DNA from: an uncultured Paracoccaceae bacterium
GTDB taxonomy: Bacteria; Pseudomonadota; Alphaproteobacteria; Rhodobacterales; Rhodobacteraceae
Reading direction: 5' to 3'
Assembly (NCBI GenBank): GCA_947488175.1
Contig: CANKYO010000001.1
Location: forward strand, 248,001 to 312,000
Length of the DNA stretch: 64,000 bases
Position numbers and translations under genes: made by a program. The notes under the pieces were generated by a model. It worked only from the letters and a program-made list of their open reading frames with translations, was not told where the DNA came from and ran no database searches. This document shows positions 1 to 10,338 of the stretch, piece after piece. The first letter of the stretch is position 1. Each line of letters begins with the position of its first letter.

Positions 1-22
1 TCCACCATCAGGGGGCATGTGA
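1..22 (+). CDS. 3' end of an upstream gene (possibly trpC)
   Basis: Only the last six codons (PPSGGM) and a TGA stop at 20-22 are visible. The stop overlaps the moaC ATG at 22, which is typical of translational coupling. In Rhodobacterales the gene before moaC is often trpC (indole-3-glycerol-phosphate synthase), but six residues cannot identify it; that assignment rests on synteny alone. Confidence 0.4.
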
Positions 23-498
23 TGTCCGGCCTCAGCCATTTCGACAGCGACGGAAAGGCCCATATGGTCGATGTTTCCGATAAACCCGTTACCGCCCGCA
101 TCGCGGTGGCCGAGGGACACATCACAATGACAGCCGCAACGCTCGCGTTGATCACCGAAGGCCGCGCCGACAAAGGCGACGTCCTCGGCATCGCGCGCAT
201 AGCAGGTATCATGGGGGCCAAGAAAACCGCGGACCTGATCCCCCTCTGCCACCCGCTGCCGATCACCAAAGTAGCGCTCGATCTCGTGCCAGACGAAACC
301 CTTCCCGGCATCTGGATCACCGCGACCGTCAAAACCGGCGGCCAGACCGGCGTCGAAATGGAAGCGTTGACAGCCGTCAGCACCGCAGCCCTCACCGTCT
401 ACGACATGGTCAAGGCGGTACAGAAAGACATGGAAATCAGCGGCATCCGCCTGACACTCAAGGACGGTGGCAAATCCGGACGGTTCGAAAATCCATGA
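22..498 (+). CDS. moaC: Cyclic pyranopterin monophosphate synthase MoaC
   Basis: MoaC works with MoaA in the first step of molybdenum cofactor synthesis, converting the cyclic GTP intermediate to cyclic pyranopterin monophosphate in the cytoplasm. The 158-residue length is normal for the family. Family motifs are present: [12 protein letters not shown] around residues 73-84, and the [16 protein letters not shown] stretch around 106-121 that contains the conserved active-site region. A GTG at 19 is in frame, but the ATG at 22 is preferred because it overlaps the TGA of the preceding gene. The stop overlaps the start of the GIY-YIG gene by 4 nt, so the genes are probably co-transcribed and coupled with moeA. 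Confidence 0.95.
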   Translation: MSGLSHFDSDGKAHMVDVSDKPVTARIAVAEGHITMTAATLALITEGRADKGDVLGIARIAGIMGAKKTADLIPLCHPLPITKVALDLVPDETLPGIWITATVKTGGQTGVEMEALTAVSTAALTVYDMVKAVQKDMEISGIRLTLKDGGKSGRFENP

Positions 499-1397
499 TT
501 TCGCAAGGTCGATCCCTAGAACTGTTCTTTGTAGATGGTCGACCAGATGGCATGCTGACCGCCGAAGTTTTTAATTGGACAGGCCATGTTCTGCGGACAC
601 CACGCACCCAATTGAAAGAGGCTCTCGCTCGTGAAGAGGCTGGCTTCACCGGCGTCTATCTGCTTTTTGGCGAACGCGATGGCGATGCCCGGCTTTATAT
701 AGGCGAGGCCGAAGATATGCGCCTGCGCCTTAAGGATCATGCGGTGAAGAAAGACTGGTGGGAGTTTGCCGTGCTGATCACCTCAGCGGCAAACAATCTG
801 CACAAAGCGCATGTGAAGTATCTTGAATCGCGATTGGTCGAGATTGCGACCGAGGTAGGCAATATCCAGTTAGACAATGGCAATATTCCACCCCGCAGCA
901 GCCTAAACGAAGCGGCTCAAGCAAACATGGAAAGCTACATCGATACTTTGATGATAGTATTGCCCGCCATTCGAATTGATGCGTTTTTGAGTAAGAAACG
1001 CAGTGTTAAAAGCATTGAATTCGCAACTACAGACGATGGAGAGGCCACGCGGTTCACGTTCAAGATGCCGCGACATGACGTTGAAGCCTACGCGGTGCTT
1101 CGACAGGGTGAATTGATTGTAGAGGCGGGATCGCGAGTCCGACCGGCATGGGTCGGAGACCGCAAACACAACACTCATTATTACAGGCTGCACGATGAAC
1201 TTCTCGCGAAGAAGATCATCAGGCCTGACGGTTCAGGCGGAGTGATGGTTGAGGATTACGCATTTTCCAGTCCCTCTGCCGCTGCCGCAGTTGTGGCCGG
1301 AAGATCGGCAAATGGCCGCACATCTTGGACGGTGATCGACAACGGCATGACCTACGCAGAGTGGGAAGAAAGGAATTTGGAAGAGGATCAAGAATGA
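495..1397 (+). CDS. GIY-YIG nuclease-fold protein with C-terminal DUF4357-like domain
   Basis: A 300-residue protein with an N-terminal GIY-YIG-type segment: GVYLLFG near residue 53, [16 protein letters not shown] near 66-81, then a conserved Glu ([10 protein letters not shown]) as expected for the metal-binding acid. The C-terminus ([20 protein letters not shown], about 257-276) resembles DUF4357, which often follows GIY-YIG domains. Such proteins are poorly characterised; some belong to restriction or mobile systems. It overlaps moaC and moeA by 4 nt on each side (ATGA at 495-498 and 1394-1397), which is unexpected for a gene unrelated to molybdopterin synthesis. Its base composition looks less GC-rich than moaC and moeA, suggesting a relatively recent insertion into the operon. 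Nuclease activity is inferred, not shown. Confidence 0.8.
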   Translation: MISQGRSLELFFVDGRPDGMLTAEVFNWTGHVLRTPRTQLKEALAREEAGFTGVYLLFGERDGDARLYIGEAEDMRLRLKDHAVKKDWWEFAVLITSAANNLHKAHVKYLESRLVEIATEVGNIQLDNGNIPPRSSLNEAAQANMESYIDTLMIVLPAIRIDAFLSKKRSVKSIEFATTDDGEATRFTFKMPRHDVEAYAVLRQGELIVEAGSRVRPAWVGDRKHNTHYYRLHDELLAKKIIRPDGSGGVMVEDYAFSSPSAAAAVVAGRSANGRTSWTVIDNGMTYAEWEERNLEEDQE

Positions 1398-2566
1398 TCA
1401 CGGTTGAAGAGGCGCTAGCCCACCTCTTCGCGCTCGTGTCGCCCTTGGAAAACGAGACTGTGCCACTGATCGAAGCAAACGGTCGTGTCCTAGCAACGAA
1501 CGTCACGGCCCGCCGCGATCAGCCGCCCTTTGCCGCCTCGGCGATGGATGGCTATGCGGTAGCAGGTGCGGACGCCCAAATCGGGGCCACATTCAGGGTC
1601 ATCGGCGAAGCCGCCGCTGGCCATGGCTTCAGCGGGACCGTAGATAAAGGCGAAGCGGCCCGCATCTTCACCGGCGCACCGCTTCCCCAAGGCACCGATT
1701 GGGTCGTCATTCAGGAAGACGTGATGCGCGATGGCGACATGATCACCCTCGGCGACGCCCTGGAAACCAAATCAAATGTTCGTCCAGCCGGGGCTGACTT
1801 CAAAACCGGCGACACAATCACCGCCCCTCGCCGATTGACCCCATCGGATGTCGCTCTGCTGGCATCCATGAACATCCCGTGCGTCCCGGTGACCCGCCGA
1901 CCGACGGTCGCAATCATCGCCACAGGCGATGAACTTGTCCAACCGGGCGAAGACCCCGGCCCAGATCAAATCATCGCCTCCAACAGCTACGGCATCGCCG
2001 CATTGCTGGAAAATCTCGGCGCACACACACGGCTTCTGCCCATCGCACGCGACACCGTCTCATCGCTCGAACTCAGCTTTGATCTCGCCAAAGATGCCGA
2101 CCTGATCGTCACCATCGGCGGGGCCTCCGTCGGCGATCACGACCTGGTGGGCTCTGTGGCTCAGGCACAAGGAATGGAGCGCGCCTTCTACAAGATTGCC
2201 ATGCGCCCCGGCAAACCGCTGATGGCCGGGCGCATGGGCAAGGCAACCATGATCGGCCTGCCGGGCAACCCAGTCTCGGCGATGGTCTGCGGGCATATCT
2301 TCCTCGCCCCCGTCATCAACAAAATGCTGGGACTTGGCGAAACACCCGCACCCCGGCGAACGGCGACGCTTGCCAAGGATATCGGCGCCAACGGCCCGCG
2401 CGAACACTACATGCGCGCCCAACTTGGCCCTGATGGCGTCACAATCCACGACCGGCAGGACAGCTCTTTGCTCACGGTCCTCGCTGGGGCCAACTGTCTG
2501 GCAATCCGCCCCATCAACGATCCGGCCCGCGCCAAGGGCAACCCGATCGACATCATCCTGCTCTGA
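1394..2566 (+). CDS. moeA: Molybdopterin molybdenumtransferase MoeA
   Basis: MoeA inserts molybdate into adenylylated molybdopterin, the last common step of Mo-cofactor synthesis. The 390-residue protein shows MoeA landmarks: FAASAMDGYAV near residues 45-55, the PxGTDWVVIQED segment near 100-111, IIATGDELVQPG near 175-186, TIGGASVGDHD near 240-250 and the MRPGKPLMAG / GLPGNPVSAM motifs near 272-300 that bind the cofactor. The start at 1394 is chosen because it gives a 4-nt ATGA overlap with the preceding stop and matches the family N-terminus (MITVEEAL); an in-frame upstream extension inside the GIY-YIG gene is unlikely. It is the last gene of the operon and is followed by a repeated 32-nt element. 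Confidence 0.95.
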   Translation: MITVEEALAHLFALVSPLENETVPLIEANGRVLATNVTARRDQPPFAASAMDGYAVAGADAQIGATFRVIGEAAAGHGFSGTVDKGEAARIFTGAPLPQGTDWVVIQEDVMRDGDMITLGDALETKSNVRPAGADFKTGDTITAPRRLTPSDVALLASMNIPCVPVTRRPTVAIIATGDELVQPGEDPGPDQIIASNSYGIAALLENLGAHTRLLPIARDTVSSLELSFDLAKDADLIVTIGGASVGDHDLVGSVAQAQGMERAFYKIAMRPGKPLMAGRMGKATMIGLPGNPVSAMVCGHIFLAPVINKMLGLGETPAPRRTATLAKDIGANGPREHYMRAQLGPDGVTIHDRQDSSLLTVLAGANCLAIRPINDPARAKGNPIDIILL

Positions 2567-2571
2567 TCGGC

Positions 2572-2603
2572 TTCTTTCTTCCAAAAATACTCCCGCCGGA
2601 GGC
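2572..2603 (+). repeat. Post-stop intergenic repeat, copy 1
   Basis: A 32-nt sequence starting TTCTTTCTTCC and ending CCCGCCGGAGGC lies 5 nt after the moeA stop. It matches 30 of 32 positions of a second copy at 27258-27289, which also directly follows a stop codon (purL). It contains a small CTCC/GGAG hairpin. Similar strings are, from memory, common after genes in roseobacters; a role in 3'-end formation is inferred. Confidence 0.75.
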
Positions 2604-2644
2604 ACCCGCCCTCACAACGCCCCGAAACAATTGACACAAAACAG

Positions 2645-2659
2645 GAACATGCGTAGAAC
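2645..2659 (+). promoter_or_regulatory. LexA box (GAAC-N7-GAAC) of lexA
   Basis: GAAC-ATGCGTA-GAAC lies 30 bases before the lexA start. This is the reverse complement form of the direct-repeat SOS box GTTC-N7-GTTC established for alphaproteobacterial LexA. The position fits autorepression of lexA. An identical-spacing site precedes uvrA at 56702-56716. Confidence 0.85.
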
Positions 2660-2688
2660 ATATGCAAAACCTGTGAGGGGAAGAGCAT

Positions 2689-3375
2689 ATGTTAACCAAG
2701 AAACAACTCGACCTGCTGGAGTTTATCCACGCCCGCGTTCAGCGCGACGGTGTCCCGCCCAGCTTTGACGAGATGAAAGAAGCGCTGGATCTGCGCTCGA
2801 AATCCGGTATCCACCGGCTGATCACTGCATTGGAAGAACGCGGGTTCATCCGCCGGCTTGCCCACCGCGCCCGCGCGCTTGAAATCGTCAAGCTGCCCGA
2901 TGCCATGCAGGCCAAGACGGGCTTCACCCCCCGTGTAATCGATGGTGACAAGCCCGACAGTACCCCGGCCCGCGCAATGCTCGTCGACACTGGCTCGGTC
3001 GAACTGCCTGTCATGGGCCGTATCGCCGCCGGCGTCCCGATCGAGGCGATCAGCCAGGTCTCGCACAACGTGCATGTGCCGCAATCCATGGTCGGCAAGG
3101 GCGATCACTATGCCCTTGAAGTCAAAGGCGATTCGATGATCGATGCCGGGATCAACGATGGCGATGTCGTGGTAATCCGCGAAACCACCGTGGCCGATAA
3201 CGGCGATATCGTCGTGGCCCTTGTCGAAGGACAAGAGGCAACGCTGAAACGCTTCCGCCGCAATGGCAATGCCATCGCACTCGAGGCGGCAAACCCCGCC
3301 TACGAAACCCGCGTCTTCCGCGACGATCAGGTCAAGGTGCAAGGCCGTCTTGTCGGTCTGATCCGCACTTACTGA
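2689..3375 (+). CDS. lexA: SOS repressor LexA
   Basis: LexA represses DNA-damage genes and is inactivated by RecA-stimulated self-cleavage. The 228-residue protein has an N-terminal winged-helix domain (about 1-65, starting [13 protein letters not shown]) and a C-terminal S24 peptidase domain. The cleavage site is Ala114-Gly115 (RIAAGVP), and the catalytic dyad is Ser149 (KGDSMIDAG) and Lys187 (ATLKRF). The start ATG has a purine-rich ribosome site (aggggaagagc) just upstream. A GAAC-N7-GAAC box in the promoter indicates autoregulation. The gene ends in a 7-nt convergent overlap with comEC on the other strand. Confidence 0.97.
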   Translation: MLTKKQLDLLEFIHARVQRDGVPPSFDEMKEALDLRSKSGIHRLITALEERGFIRRLAHRARALEIVKLPDAMQAKTGFTPRVIDGDKPDSTPARAMLVDTGSVELPVMGRIAAGVPIEAISQVSHNVHVPQSMVGKGDHYALEVKGDSMIDAGINDGDVVVIRETTVADNGDIVVALVEGQEATLKRFRRNGNAIALEAANPAYETRVFRDDQVKVQGRLVGLIRTY

Positions 3376-5531
3376 CGGCTTGTCATTTCGGTCACAAGGG
3401 TCGCTTCGGCGGCCCTTTGGTCTTTTGTCAGGACGCGCGGCGGCTCTGCCGGGCCCTGCCTACGGTTCCAGGGCCGATTGCCGGCAACACCATGTGCCGT
3501 TGTCACCTGCAAATCGCCGTGCTCGGTCAGATCAAACGCCAACGCACCGGATTTGCGCAGATCGTCCAGATCATACTGCGTGCAAGGTCGCGACAGCGGA
3601 TCAACCTGATTGCTGATCAGGATATCCGCACCTCCGCAGCCTTCCAATCCGGCCAGGGCCGTCTTGCCCGACACCTGTACGATCTGCCAATTACCCAAGA
3701 CAGCGCGCACAATCCGCCCGTCCCGCTGCAAACCGGCACGGGCTGCGGCTACATCCTGCGCAACCGGCCCGCCATCATTCTCCAGCCAGATCCCCGCGAC
3801 AAAGCCACTTCCCCTCTCCTTCGACAAGGCCCGCCCTTCCAACCCCATCACCCCCAACAGGGCACCGGTATCGGCCACCAGAACGGCGGGCCGCTCCGAT
3901 TGCTGCCAAAGCACCGCGGCGACGGTAACCGCAGCAATACCGGCAAACCGCGCCCGACCCCGCCACAGAATCAGCCACAGCAATCCAACAGCGACCAAAG
4001 GCAGCACCACCCAATGCGGTGCCACAACATGCCCTACGGCGCCGGGTTGCCCTGATACCTGATCCGCTACAAACAGGATCCAGCGCAGCCCAAGATCCAT
4101 GAACCACAATCCCACCTGCCACAGACCAAACGGGGCCAGGCAGACGGCCAGAACCGCCGCTGGCATCACCAGAACACCCATCAACGGCACACTCAGCAGG
4201 TTCGCAATCAACCCGTAATGCGCAATCTGGTTGAAATGCGCGGCGGCAAACGGGGCCGTCGCCAGCCCCGCGATAAACGACGATATCACCACCGACAGCA
4301 CCGGTCGCAACCATTTCGGCAGGCGTGACATATCAAACCGACGCAAATACCCGAAGACCGCGACCAGTGCCGTGGTCGCTGCAAACGACATCTGAAACCC
4401 CGGCCCGGTCAACGCTTCCGGCTGCCAGACCAGCACGATAATCGCCGCCATCGCCACCGCACGCAGGGTCAGGGCGCGCCGGTCCAGCAAGACGGCCACA
4501 AACATCACCGCCACCATGATAAAGGCCCGCTCGGTCGCCACATTGCCCCCGGACAATGCCAGATAGAATGCTCCAACGCATAACGCGCAAACCGCCGCAA
4601 TCTTCTTCAACGGCAGCCGCAGCGCGACCCAGGGGACCAAAGCCAACCCATAGCGAATAACCGCAAAGATAAACCCGGTCAGCAACCCCATATGCAGGCC
4701 CGAAATCGCCAATAGATGGGCCAGATTGGCGGCCCGCAGATCGGCCAAAACCTCTTGGTCCATCGCGGACCGGTCGCCTGTCATGATCGCCGCGGCAAAG
4801 GCGCCCGTGTCTCCCGGCATGGCCTCCTGCACGGCTTGCGACAGGGCCATCCGGATTGCGAATATGCGCATGTGCCAACCGGCGCGCGCAGGCTCTGCCA
4901 GGCGCAAGACGGGGGTCCGGGTATAGCCAACAGCACCAAGCTCCAAAAACCAGGCATGGCGTTGAAAATCAAAGCCGCCCGGTTCCGCCGGACCTGCAGG
5001 CGGCGACAGATGGCCCGTCATAATCAACGTCTCACCGGGGCGAAACGTCGTCATCACCTGGGTGCCATGCACAGAAACGCGTACCCGCGCAGGCGTTCGG
5101 TCCGGCGCAAAATCCTCCAAAACCACGCGGTCCAGCGTCAGGCGCGTCGCATCGCTGGCCGAACGGTCGATATTCACCACACGCCCTTCAATCGGGCCAT
5201 AGTAGCGGAAACCCAAGGTCGGCGCCTCGACACTCATCGTGCGCCACTTGGACAAGCCAGCACCCGCGATCACCAGCATCAGCCCAATCATGATTGGGGC
5301 ATAAGCCACATTGACCAGTCGCGACAGCACCAGCAGAACGACCCCACACATCCCAAGCCCCGCCATGAAAACAGCGCCCGGTTCCTCACCGACAGAAAAA
5401 TACCACCCGATCCCCAGCGCCAGACAAACCGGCACCCAGCCAATCAATGCGCCCCGCTGCGCCAAAAGCGCGTCTTCGATCACGGCACGCACTTGTCCTT
5501 CGCCCCTTGGCTTAGTATCCCCCGACCTCAA
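3369..5531 (-). CDS. comEC: ComEC/Rec2-family competence membrane channel
   Basis: ComEC forms the inner-membrane channel for single-stranded DNA during natural transformation. The 720-residue protein has an N-terminal DUF4131-like region with several hydrophobic helices, then the Competence domain with the family signature [16 protein letters not shown] near 270 and many further membrane segments. The C-terminal 160 residues lack the HxHxDH metal motif of the beta-lactamase-like nuclease domain found in ComEC of Bacillus and many other bacteria; the region is present but degenerate. It converges on lexA with a 7-nt overlap and diverges from gltX with only about 45 nt between starts. The neighbourhood lexA-comEC-gltX-gltA is typical of Rhodobacterales. 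Whether this organism is transformable cannot be read from the gene alone. Confidence 0.9.
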   Translation of the reverse strand: MRSGDTKPRGEGQVRAVIEDALLAQRGALIGWVPVCLALGIGWYFSVGEEPGAVFMAGLGMCGVVLLVLSRLVNVAYAPIMIGLMLVIAGAGLSKWRTMSVEAPTLGFRYYGPIEGRVVNIDRSASDATRLTLDRVVLEDFAPDRTPARVRVSVHGTQVMTTFRPGETLIMTGHLSPPAGPAEPGGFDFQRHAWFLELGAVGYTRTPVLRLAEPARAGWHMRIFAIRMALSQAVQEAMPGDTGAFAAAIMTGDRSAMDQEVLADLRAANLAHLLAISGLHMGLLTGFIFAVIRYGLALVPWVALRLPLKKIAAVCALCVGAFYLALSGGNVATERAFIMVAVMFVAVLLDRRALTLRAVAMAAIIVLVWQPEALTGPGFQMSFAATTALVAVFGYLRRFDMSRLPKWLRPVLSVVISSFIAGLATAPFAAAHFNQIAHYGLIANLLSVPLMGVLVMPAAVLAVCLAPFGLWQVGLWFMDLGLRWILFVADQVSGQPGAVGHVVAPHWVVLPLVAVGLLWLILWRGRARFAGIAAVTVAAVLWQQSERPAVLVADTGALLGVMGLEGRALSKERGSGFVAGIWLENDGGPVAQDVAAARAGLQRDGRIVRAVLGNWQIVQVSGKTALAGLEGCGGADILISNQVDPLSRPCTQYDLDDLRKSGALAFDLTEHGDLQVTTAHGVAGNRPWNRRQGPAEPPRVLTKDQRAAEATLVTEMTSRQ

Positions 5532-5576
5532 GCCGGAACCCTACCGGAAATCTGGTTAGCGAAAGGTTAATCCCCC

Positions 5577-6971
5577 ATGTCCGTCGTCACACGTTTCGCC
5601 CCGTCCCCCACTGGTGCCTTGCACATTGGGGGCGCACGCACGGCGCTCTTCAACTGGCTTTACGCGCGTGGCCGGGGCGGTCAATTCCTGCTGCGGATCG
5701 AAGATACGGACAAGGCGCGGTCAACCGAAGAAAACAAGCAGGCGATCCTTGCCGGGCTGACATGGCTCGGGCTTGATTGGGATGGGGAACCATCCAGCCA
5801 GGCCGCCAACGCCGCGCGGCACGCCGAGGTCGCAAATGACCTGCTCATCAAAGGCAAGGCCTATAAATGTTTCAGCACGCAGAAAGAGATCGAGGCTTTC
5901 CGTGAAAAAGCACGGGCTGAAAAAACCTCCACCCTGTTCCGCTCTCCTTGGCGGGACATACCCGAAAGCGACCACCCCGACGCCCCTTTCGTCATCCGGA
6001 TCAAGGCACCACGCGACGGGCAGACAACGCTTCATGACGAAGTACAAGGCGATGTAACATGGGCGAACGACCAACTTGACGACATGGTGCTGCTCCGCTC
6101 CGACGGCACGCCGGTCTACATGCTGGCGGTGGTGGTCGATGATCACGACATGGGCGTGACCCATGTGATCCGGGGCGATGATCACCTCGCCAATGCCTTC
6201 CGGCAAAACCTGATCTATGACGCCATGGGCTGGGCCAAACCCGTTCTGGCCCATATCCCTCTGATCTTCGGACCGGATGGCAAGAAACTGTCGAAACGGC
6301 ACGGGGCCACCGGTGCAGCGGAATATCAGGCCATGGGCTATCCTGCGGCCGGCATGCGCAACTACCTGACGCGACTAGGGTGGAGCCACGGGGACGACGA
6401 ATTTTTCACCGACGCGCAGGCGCGTGACTGGTTCGATCTAGATGGGATCGGCAAATCACCCGCCCGGTTCGATTTCAAAAAACTGGAAAACTTGTGCGGC
6501 CAACACATTGCGGCAGCAGACGATGCTGCACTGCTGCAGGAGTTACAGAATTACCTTGCGGCAACCGGGGCCGATCCTCTGACTGAAACACAAGCCGACG
6601 GAATGCTGAAAGGGATGTACTGCCTCAAAGAAAGGGCCAAGACCTTCCCGGAACTGCTTGAAAAAGCGCATTTTATACTGACATCAAGACCGATTGAGCC
6701 AGACGAGAAAGCGGCGGCACAACTCACCGATGTATCCCGTGGTATACTGTCTGAATTGACGCCGCAGTTGCAAAATGCTAGCTGGACCCGTGACGCTCTC
6801 GAAGGGGTCGTCGCGTCTGTTGCCGAAGCTCATGACATGAAGTTGGGCAAGCTCGCCGGACCGCTGCGCGCGGCTTTGGCCGGACGCGCGGTATCCCCGA
6901 GCGTTTTCGACATGATGTTGGTCCTGGGGCAAGACGAAACCATCGCCCGGCTGCAGGACGCCAGCGCCTGA
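5577..6971 (+). CDS. gltX: Glutamate--tRNA ligase
   Basis: Class I aminoacyl-tRNA synthetase that charges tRNA-Glu (or, in bacteria lacking GlnRS, also tRNA-Gln). At 464 residues it has the usual length. The HIGH-type motif is ALHIGG at residues 14-19, and the KMSKS-type motif is KLSKRHG starting near residue 237. The Rossmann catalytic domain is followed by an alpha-helical anticodon-binding part. Alphaproteobacteria often carry two gltX copies; only this one is in view. The start ATG follows a short leader after divergent comEC. It is followed 94 nt later by gltA, with no clear terminator between them. Confidence 0.96.
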   Translation: MSVVTRFAPSPTGALHIGGARTALFNWLYARGRGGQFLLRIEDTDKARSTEENKQAILAGLTWLGLDWDGEPSSQAANAARHAEVANDLLIKGKAYKCFSTQKEIEAFREKARAEKTSTLFRSPWRDIPESDHPDAPFVIRIKAPRDGQTTLHDEVQGDVTWANDQLDDMVLLRSDGTPVYMLAVVVDDHDMGVTHVIRGDDHLANAFRQNLIYDAMGWAKPVLAHIPLIFGPDGKKLSKRHGATGAAEYQAMGYPAAGMRNYLTRLGWSHGDDEFFTDAQARDWFDLDGIGKSPARFDFKKLENLCGQHIAAADDAALLQELQNYLAATGADPLTETQADGMLKGMYCLKERAKTFPELLEKAHFILTSRPIEPDEKAAAQLTDVSRGILSELTPQLQNASWTRDALEGVVASVAEAHDMKLGKLAGPLRAALAGRAVSPSVFDMMLVLGQDETIARLQDASA

Positions 6972-7065
6972 AACCAATTCGTTACGAATTGTAGGTAGCT
7001 GGCCACCGACGAGTTAAGACGCGCCGGCGACACAATTGCTGTGCGCCGCCTACGAGGGAAGAGAT

Positions 7066-8361
7066 ATGGCAGAAAACACTGACACCGCGACACTGACAAT
7101 CAAGGGCAAGACCTATGAACTGCCCATGCATTCCCCAACCGGCGGCCCTGACGTGATCGATATCCGCAAGCTTTATGGCCAGGCAGACGTTTTCACCTAT
7201 GATCCCGGCTTTACCTCCACCGCCGCCTGCGACAGCACCATCACCTTCATTGATGGCGACAAGGGTGAATTGCTGCATCGCGGCTATCCCATCGACCAGC
7301 TCGCCAGCAAATCGCACTACCTCGAAGTCTGCTACCTGCTGCTCTACGGTGAACTTCCTTCGGCAGAGCAGTTGGAAGAATTCGAATGCCTCGTGACCAA
7401 TCACACCATGATCCACGAGCAGATGCACAATTTCTTCCGCGGTTTCCGGCGTGACGCACATCCAATGGCGACCATGGTCGGCGTGGTCGGGGCTATGTCC
7501 GCCTTCTACCACGATTCCACAGATATCAACGACGCGCATCAGCGCGAGGTCGCATCGATCCGCCTGATCGCCAAGATGCCAACAATCGCGGCGATGGCGT
7601 ATAAATATTCAGTCGGCCAGCCCTTTGTATATCCTCGCAATGACCTCGATTATGCGGCCAACTTCCTGCATATGTGCTTCTCGGTCCCGGCAGAACAATA
7701 CAATGTGAACCCGATCCTAAGCCGCGCCATGGACCGGATTTTCACACTGCATGCCGACCATGAACAGAACGCATCCACCTCGACAGTCCGCTTGGCATCG
7801 TCGTCCGGCGCCAACCCCTTCGCCTGCATCGCCGCTGGCATCGCCTGCCTGTGGGGGCCAGCGCATGGTGGCGCAAACCAGGCCTGCCTTGAAATGCTCA
7901 AGGAAATCGGGACACCTGACCGGATCCCGGAATTCATCGCGCGCGCTAAGGACAAGAATGACAGCTATCGCCTGATGGGCTTTGGTCATCGGGTCTATAA
8001 AAACTTCGATCCCCGCGCGACGGTCATGAAGGAAAGCGCGGACGAGGTGCTCGACCTTTTGGGCGTCGAAAACAACCCGATCCTGCAGGTCGCAAAGGAA
8101 CTGGAAAAACAGGCCCTCGCCGATCCATATTTCGCCGAGAAAAAGCTCTTCCCGAATGTCGATTTCTATTCCGGCATCATCCTCGAGGCGATGGGCTTCC
8201 CAACCTCCATGTTCACGCCCATCTTCGCACTGGCCCGCACCGTCGGTTGGATTTCCCAATGGAAAGAACAGCTTGCCGATCCACAGCTAAAAATCGGCCG
8301 ACCCCGCCAACTCTATCTTGGCGAAATGGCCCGCGACTACGTGGACATCGAGAAGCGTTAG
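7066..8361 (+). CDS. gltA: Citrate synthase (type II, hexameric class)
   Basis: Catalyses condensation of oxaloacetate and acetyl-CoA, the entry step of the TCA cycle. The 431-residue protein carries the catalytic His in [16 protein letters not shown], the oxaloacetate-binding region [15 protein letters not shown] and the catalytic Asp in PNVDFYSG. An in-frame upstream start at 7036 exists, but the ATG at 7066 is preferred: it has a ribosome site (gagggaagag) immediately before it and gives the family N-terminus [11 protein letters not shown] terminator hairpin follows the stop within 10 nt. Confidence 0.96.
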   Translation: MAENTDTATLTIKGKTYELPMHSPTGGPDVIDIRKLYGQADVFTYDPGFTSTAACDSTITFIDGDKGELLHRGYPIDQLASKSHYLEVCYLLLYGELPSAEQLEEFECLVTNHTMIHEQMHNFFRGFRRDAHPMATMVGVVGAMSAFYHDSTDINDAHQREVASIRLIAKMPTIAAMAYKYSVGQPFVYPRNDLDYAANFLHMCFSVPAEQYNVNPILSRAMDRIFTLHADHEQNASTSTVRLASSSGANPFACIAAGIACLWGPAHGGANQACLEMLKEIGTPDRIPEFIARAKDKNDSYRLMGFGHRVYKNFDPRATVMKESADEVLDLLGVENNPILQVAKELEKQALADPYFAEKKLFPNVDFYSGIILEAMGFPTSMFTPIFALARTVGWISQWKEQLADPQLKIGRPRQLYLGEMARDYVDIEKR

Positions 8362-8369
8362 TGTGAATA

Positions 8370-8393
8370 GGGCTGCCATCTGGCGGCCTTTTT
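8370..8393 (+). terminator. Rho-independent terminator of gltA
   Basis: GGCTGCC-ATCT-GGCGGCC (one G-T wobble pair) followed by TTTTT starts about 9 nt after the gltA stop. Confidence 0.8.
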
Positions 8394-8426
8394 GCTATCT
8401 GCAAAGAACGAACCGGAGCTATGTTG

Positions 8427-9179
8427 ATGAAAGCTATCGTTGCAGCCATCGCTATCATCATCGCACCCACCATCTCCAAGGCGGGCGACCCCTGCCCCAT
8501 TCCAGTCAATATCGTTGATCTGGGTGTGCCATCATGGCTAGACCGGAACGCACTGCTCGAACAAATCAGTTCACAACAGAGTTGGATCGGGATTCAGCAC
8601 CGCGATACTCCGCAAGGCATTGTCCTGTCCCAGATCTACGACCAGAGCCCCGCGACCGCGGCCGGACTGCAAGAGGGTGACCTTATTACCGCGATCAACG
8701 GTGTATCGACCGTCGATGTGGCGGCCCGCGAGGCGCTGTTTGATGCCGCTTCCACCGGCGACACCCTGACGTTCTCCCTGTTCAACGGCTCCGACATCAC
8801 ACTGACGGTTGGCCGCGCCGACCCTGTCGCCATGGGCATGATGCAAGCCCTGCGCCGGCAAGACTGCCGCGCCAGCAACATCCGCACACCCGACCCGCAA
8901 CAGCAGGCCCTGTTGCTGCCGCTGCTCTTCAACCCCAACCGCAGTTTCCGCTGCGAGGAAGCCCATCAGGCACTCGAATTTCTTGGAGAACGGTTTGAAA
9001 TCGACGACGTCTATATGGTGCGCGGCAGTCGTCGCATCCTGCTGGCCATGCCCCATTGGGGTACGACCTGCATCACCGCCGCCAGCGTCGATGGGGACAA
9101 CCTGACTGACGCCGCGCTGCTAGCGGCGCTCGATGACGTGATCGGCGATTATGTTCAGGACCAGATCGACAACCCATGA
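8427..9179 (+). CDS. Secreted PDZ-domain protein of unknown function
   Basis: A protein of about 250 residues with an N-terminal signal peptide (MKAIVAAIAIIIAPTISKAG), so it probably acts in the periplasm. Residues about 50-120 form a PDZ-like domain: SWIGIQHR, GIVLSQIYDQSPATAAGLQ and EGDLITAINGVST match the carboxylate-binding loop and the typical GLxxGDxIxxING pattern. The C-terminal half holds four Cys residues and no protease catalytic motif, so it is not a DegP- or CtpA-type protease as seen. The ATG at 8427 is preferred to the one at 8421 because GGAG lies 9 nt before it rather than 3 nt. It overlaps the next gene by 4 nt, suggesting an operon with the GNAT. Confidence 0.75.
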   Translation: MKAIVAAIAIIIAPTISKAGDPCPIPVNIVDLGVPSWLDRNALLEQISSQQSWIGIQHRDTPQGIVLSQIYDQSPATAAGLQEGDLITAINGVSTVDVAAREALFDAASTGDTLTFSLFNGSDITLTVGRADPVAMGMMQALRRQDCRASNIRTPDPQQQALLLPLLFNPNRSFRCEEAHQALEFLGERFEIDDVYMVRGSRRILLAMPHWGTTCITAASVDGDNLTDAALLAALDDVIGDYVQDQIDNP

Positions 9180-9670
9180 TGCTGAGAACGGACCGCCTGA
9201 TCCTGCGTGCCCCGCTACCGCGGGACCTTGATGCGATGTTTTCGGTCTACAGCGACCCGCGGGCGATGCGCTACTGGTCCACGGCACCGCATGACAGCCC
9301 TTCCATCACCCGGCAACTGCTCGACTGGCGTATCGCCCATTGGGCCGTTGCTCCGATCAACTTCCAGATAACCCTGAATGACCGCTACATCGGCAATGCA
9401 GGCAATTTCAAAGACGATGAAATCGGCTTCATGCTGCACCCTGATCACTGGCGGCAAGGCATCCTGACCGAGGCGATGGGCGCGATCATCCCCTATCTTT
9501 GGGAAGCCACCGACCATACGCAACTGACCGCTGACGCAGACCCAAACAACGCCGCGTCCTGCGGCCTGTTGCGCAGTCTTGGCTTTCAGGAAACCCATCG
9601 GGCCGAAAACACCTTCTGCATCAACGGGGTCTGGTCCGACAGCGTCTACTTTGCCTTGCCACGGCCCTGA
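9176..9670 (+). CDS. GNAT-family N-acetyltransferase (RimJ/RimL-like)
   Basis: A 164-residue protein starting with the RimJ/RimL-type pattern LRTDRLILRAPLPRDLDAMF and carrying the C-terminal family signature of this subgroup, in which an Asn-rich segment (ADPNNAASCGLLRSLGF, near 121-137) precedes the acetyl-CoA-binding helix. Such enzymes transfer acetyl groups to protein N-termini or small amines; the substrate is unknown. The start overlaps the stop of the PDZ gene by 4 nt, so the two are probably co-translated. Confidence 0.85.
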   Translation: MMLRTDRLILRAPLPRDLDAMFSVYSDPRAMRYWSTAPHDSPSITRQLLDWRIAHWAVAPINFQITLNDRYIGNAGNFKDDEIGFMLHPDHWRQGILTEAMGAIIPYLWEATDHTQLTADADPNNAASCGLLRSLGFQETHRAENTFCINGVWSDSVYFALPRP

Positions 9671-9840
9671 TCCATCGGCTATGCAACCCGTGGTCATCAG
9701 TTCACCAAGGCGTCGCCAGCCCGTCAAGGGCCACGCTAAACCTGACATTGGCAATACCGACCGCTGACCTTTTTCAGCCGGACGACAAGGGCGACCATCA
9801 CCTCAAAACGGGGTCCGGCACTTTCAGGAAAGGCCAGATC

Positions 9841-10338
9841 ATGCCGCGCGAAATCCAGACCATTACCATTCCCGACCTGTCAACTTTCACCAAGGCCTTG
9901 CGAACCCGCCTGCAACGCCATGACGGTCTGCCAACTCATGCCTCGATGTTATCCATGATCGCGCAGGCTGCAGGCTACGACAATTTCCAACACCTGAAGG
10001 CGTCCAAGCCTACAGCACACAAACCAACAGACAGCAAAAGACTGGAAAAGGCGCTCAGAGTCTTTGATCAGGGTATCATGACCCGCTGGCCGAAACAGAC
10101 GACGGTCCAAGGGCTCTGCCTTTGGGCCTTCTGGGCCGCCCTGCCCGCCCGCCGTGACATGACCGAGGAAGAGGTCAATGCGCTGCTGAAATCGCGCCAC
10201 AGCTTTGGTGACCATGCCCTGCTCCGGCGGTCACTGATCGACCACCGGCTTGTGCAACGCACCATTGACGGGAAAACCTATCGGCGGATCGAACAGGCAC
10301 CACCAGAGGATGCCCGCGCGCTCATCGCCGCGATCTAA
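9841..10338 (+). CDS. DUF2087-domain protein
   Basis: A 165-residue cytoplasmic protein. The C-terminal half (RVFDQGIMTRWPKQTTVQG through the DHALLRRSLIDHRLVQRT segment) resembles DUF2087, a winged-helix-like domain found in possible transcription factors. The N-terminal part, with AAGYDNFQHLKA, resembles the short domain often seen before it. The start at 9841 has AGGAAAGG ten bases upstream, whereas a longer in-frame start lacks one. It converges on the enoyl-CoA hydratase gene with a 4-nt overlap. The function is unknown; a regulatory role is only an inference from the fold. Confidence 0.75.
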   Translation: MPREIQTITIPDLSTFTKALRTRLQRHDGLPTHASMLSMIAQAAGYDNFQHLKASKPTAHKPTDSKRLEKALRVFDQGIMTRWPKQTTVQGLCLWAFWAALPARRDMTEEEVNALLKSRHSFGDHALLRRSLIDHRLVQRTIDGKTYRRIEQAPPEDARALIAAI

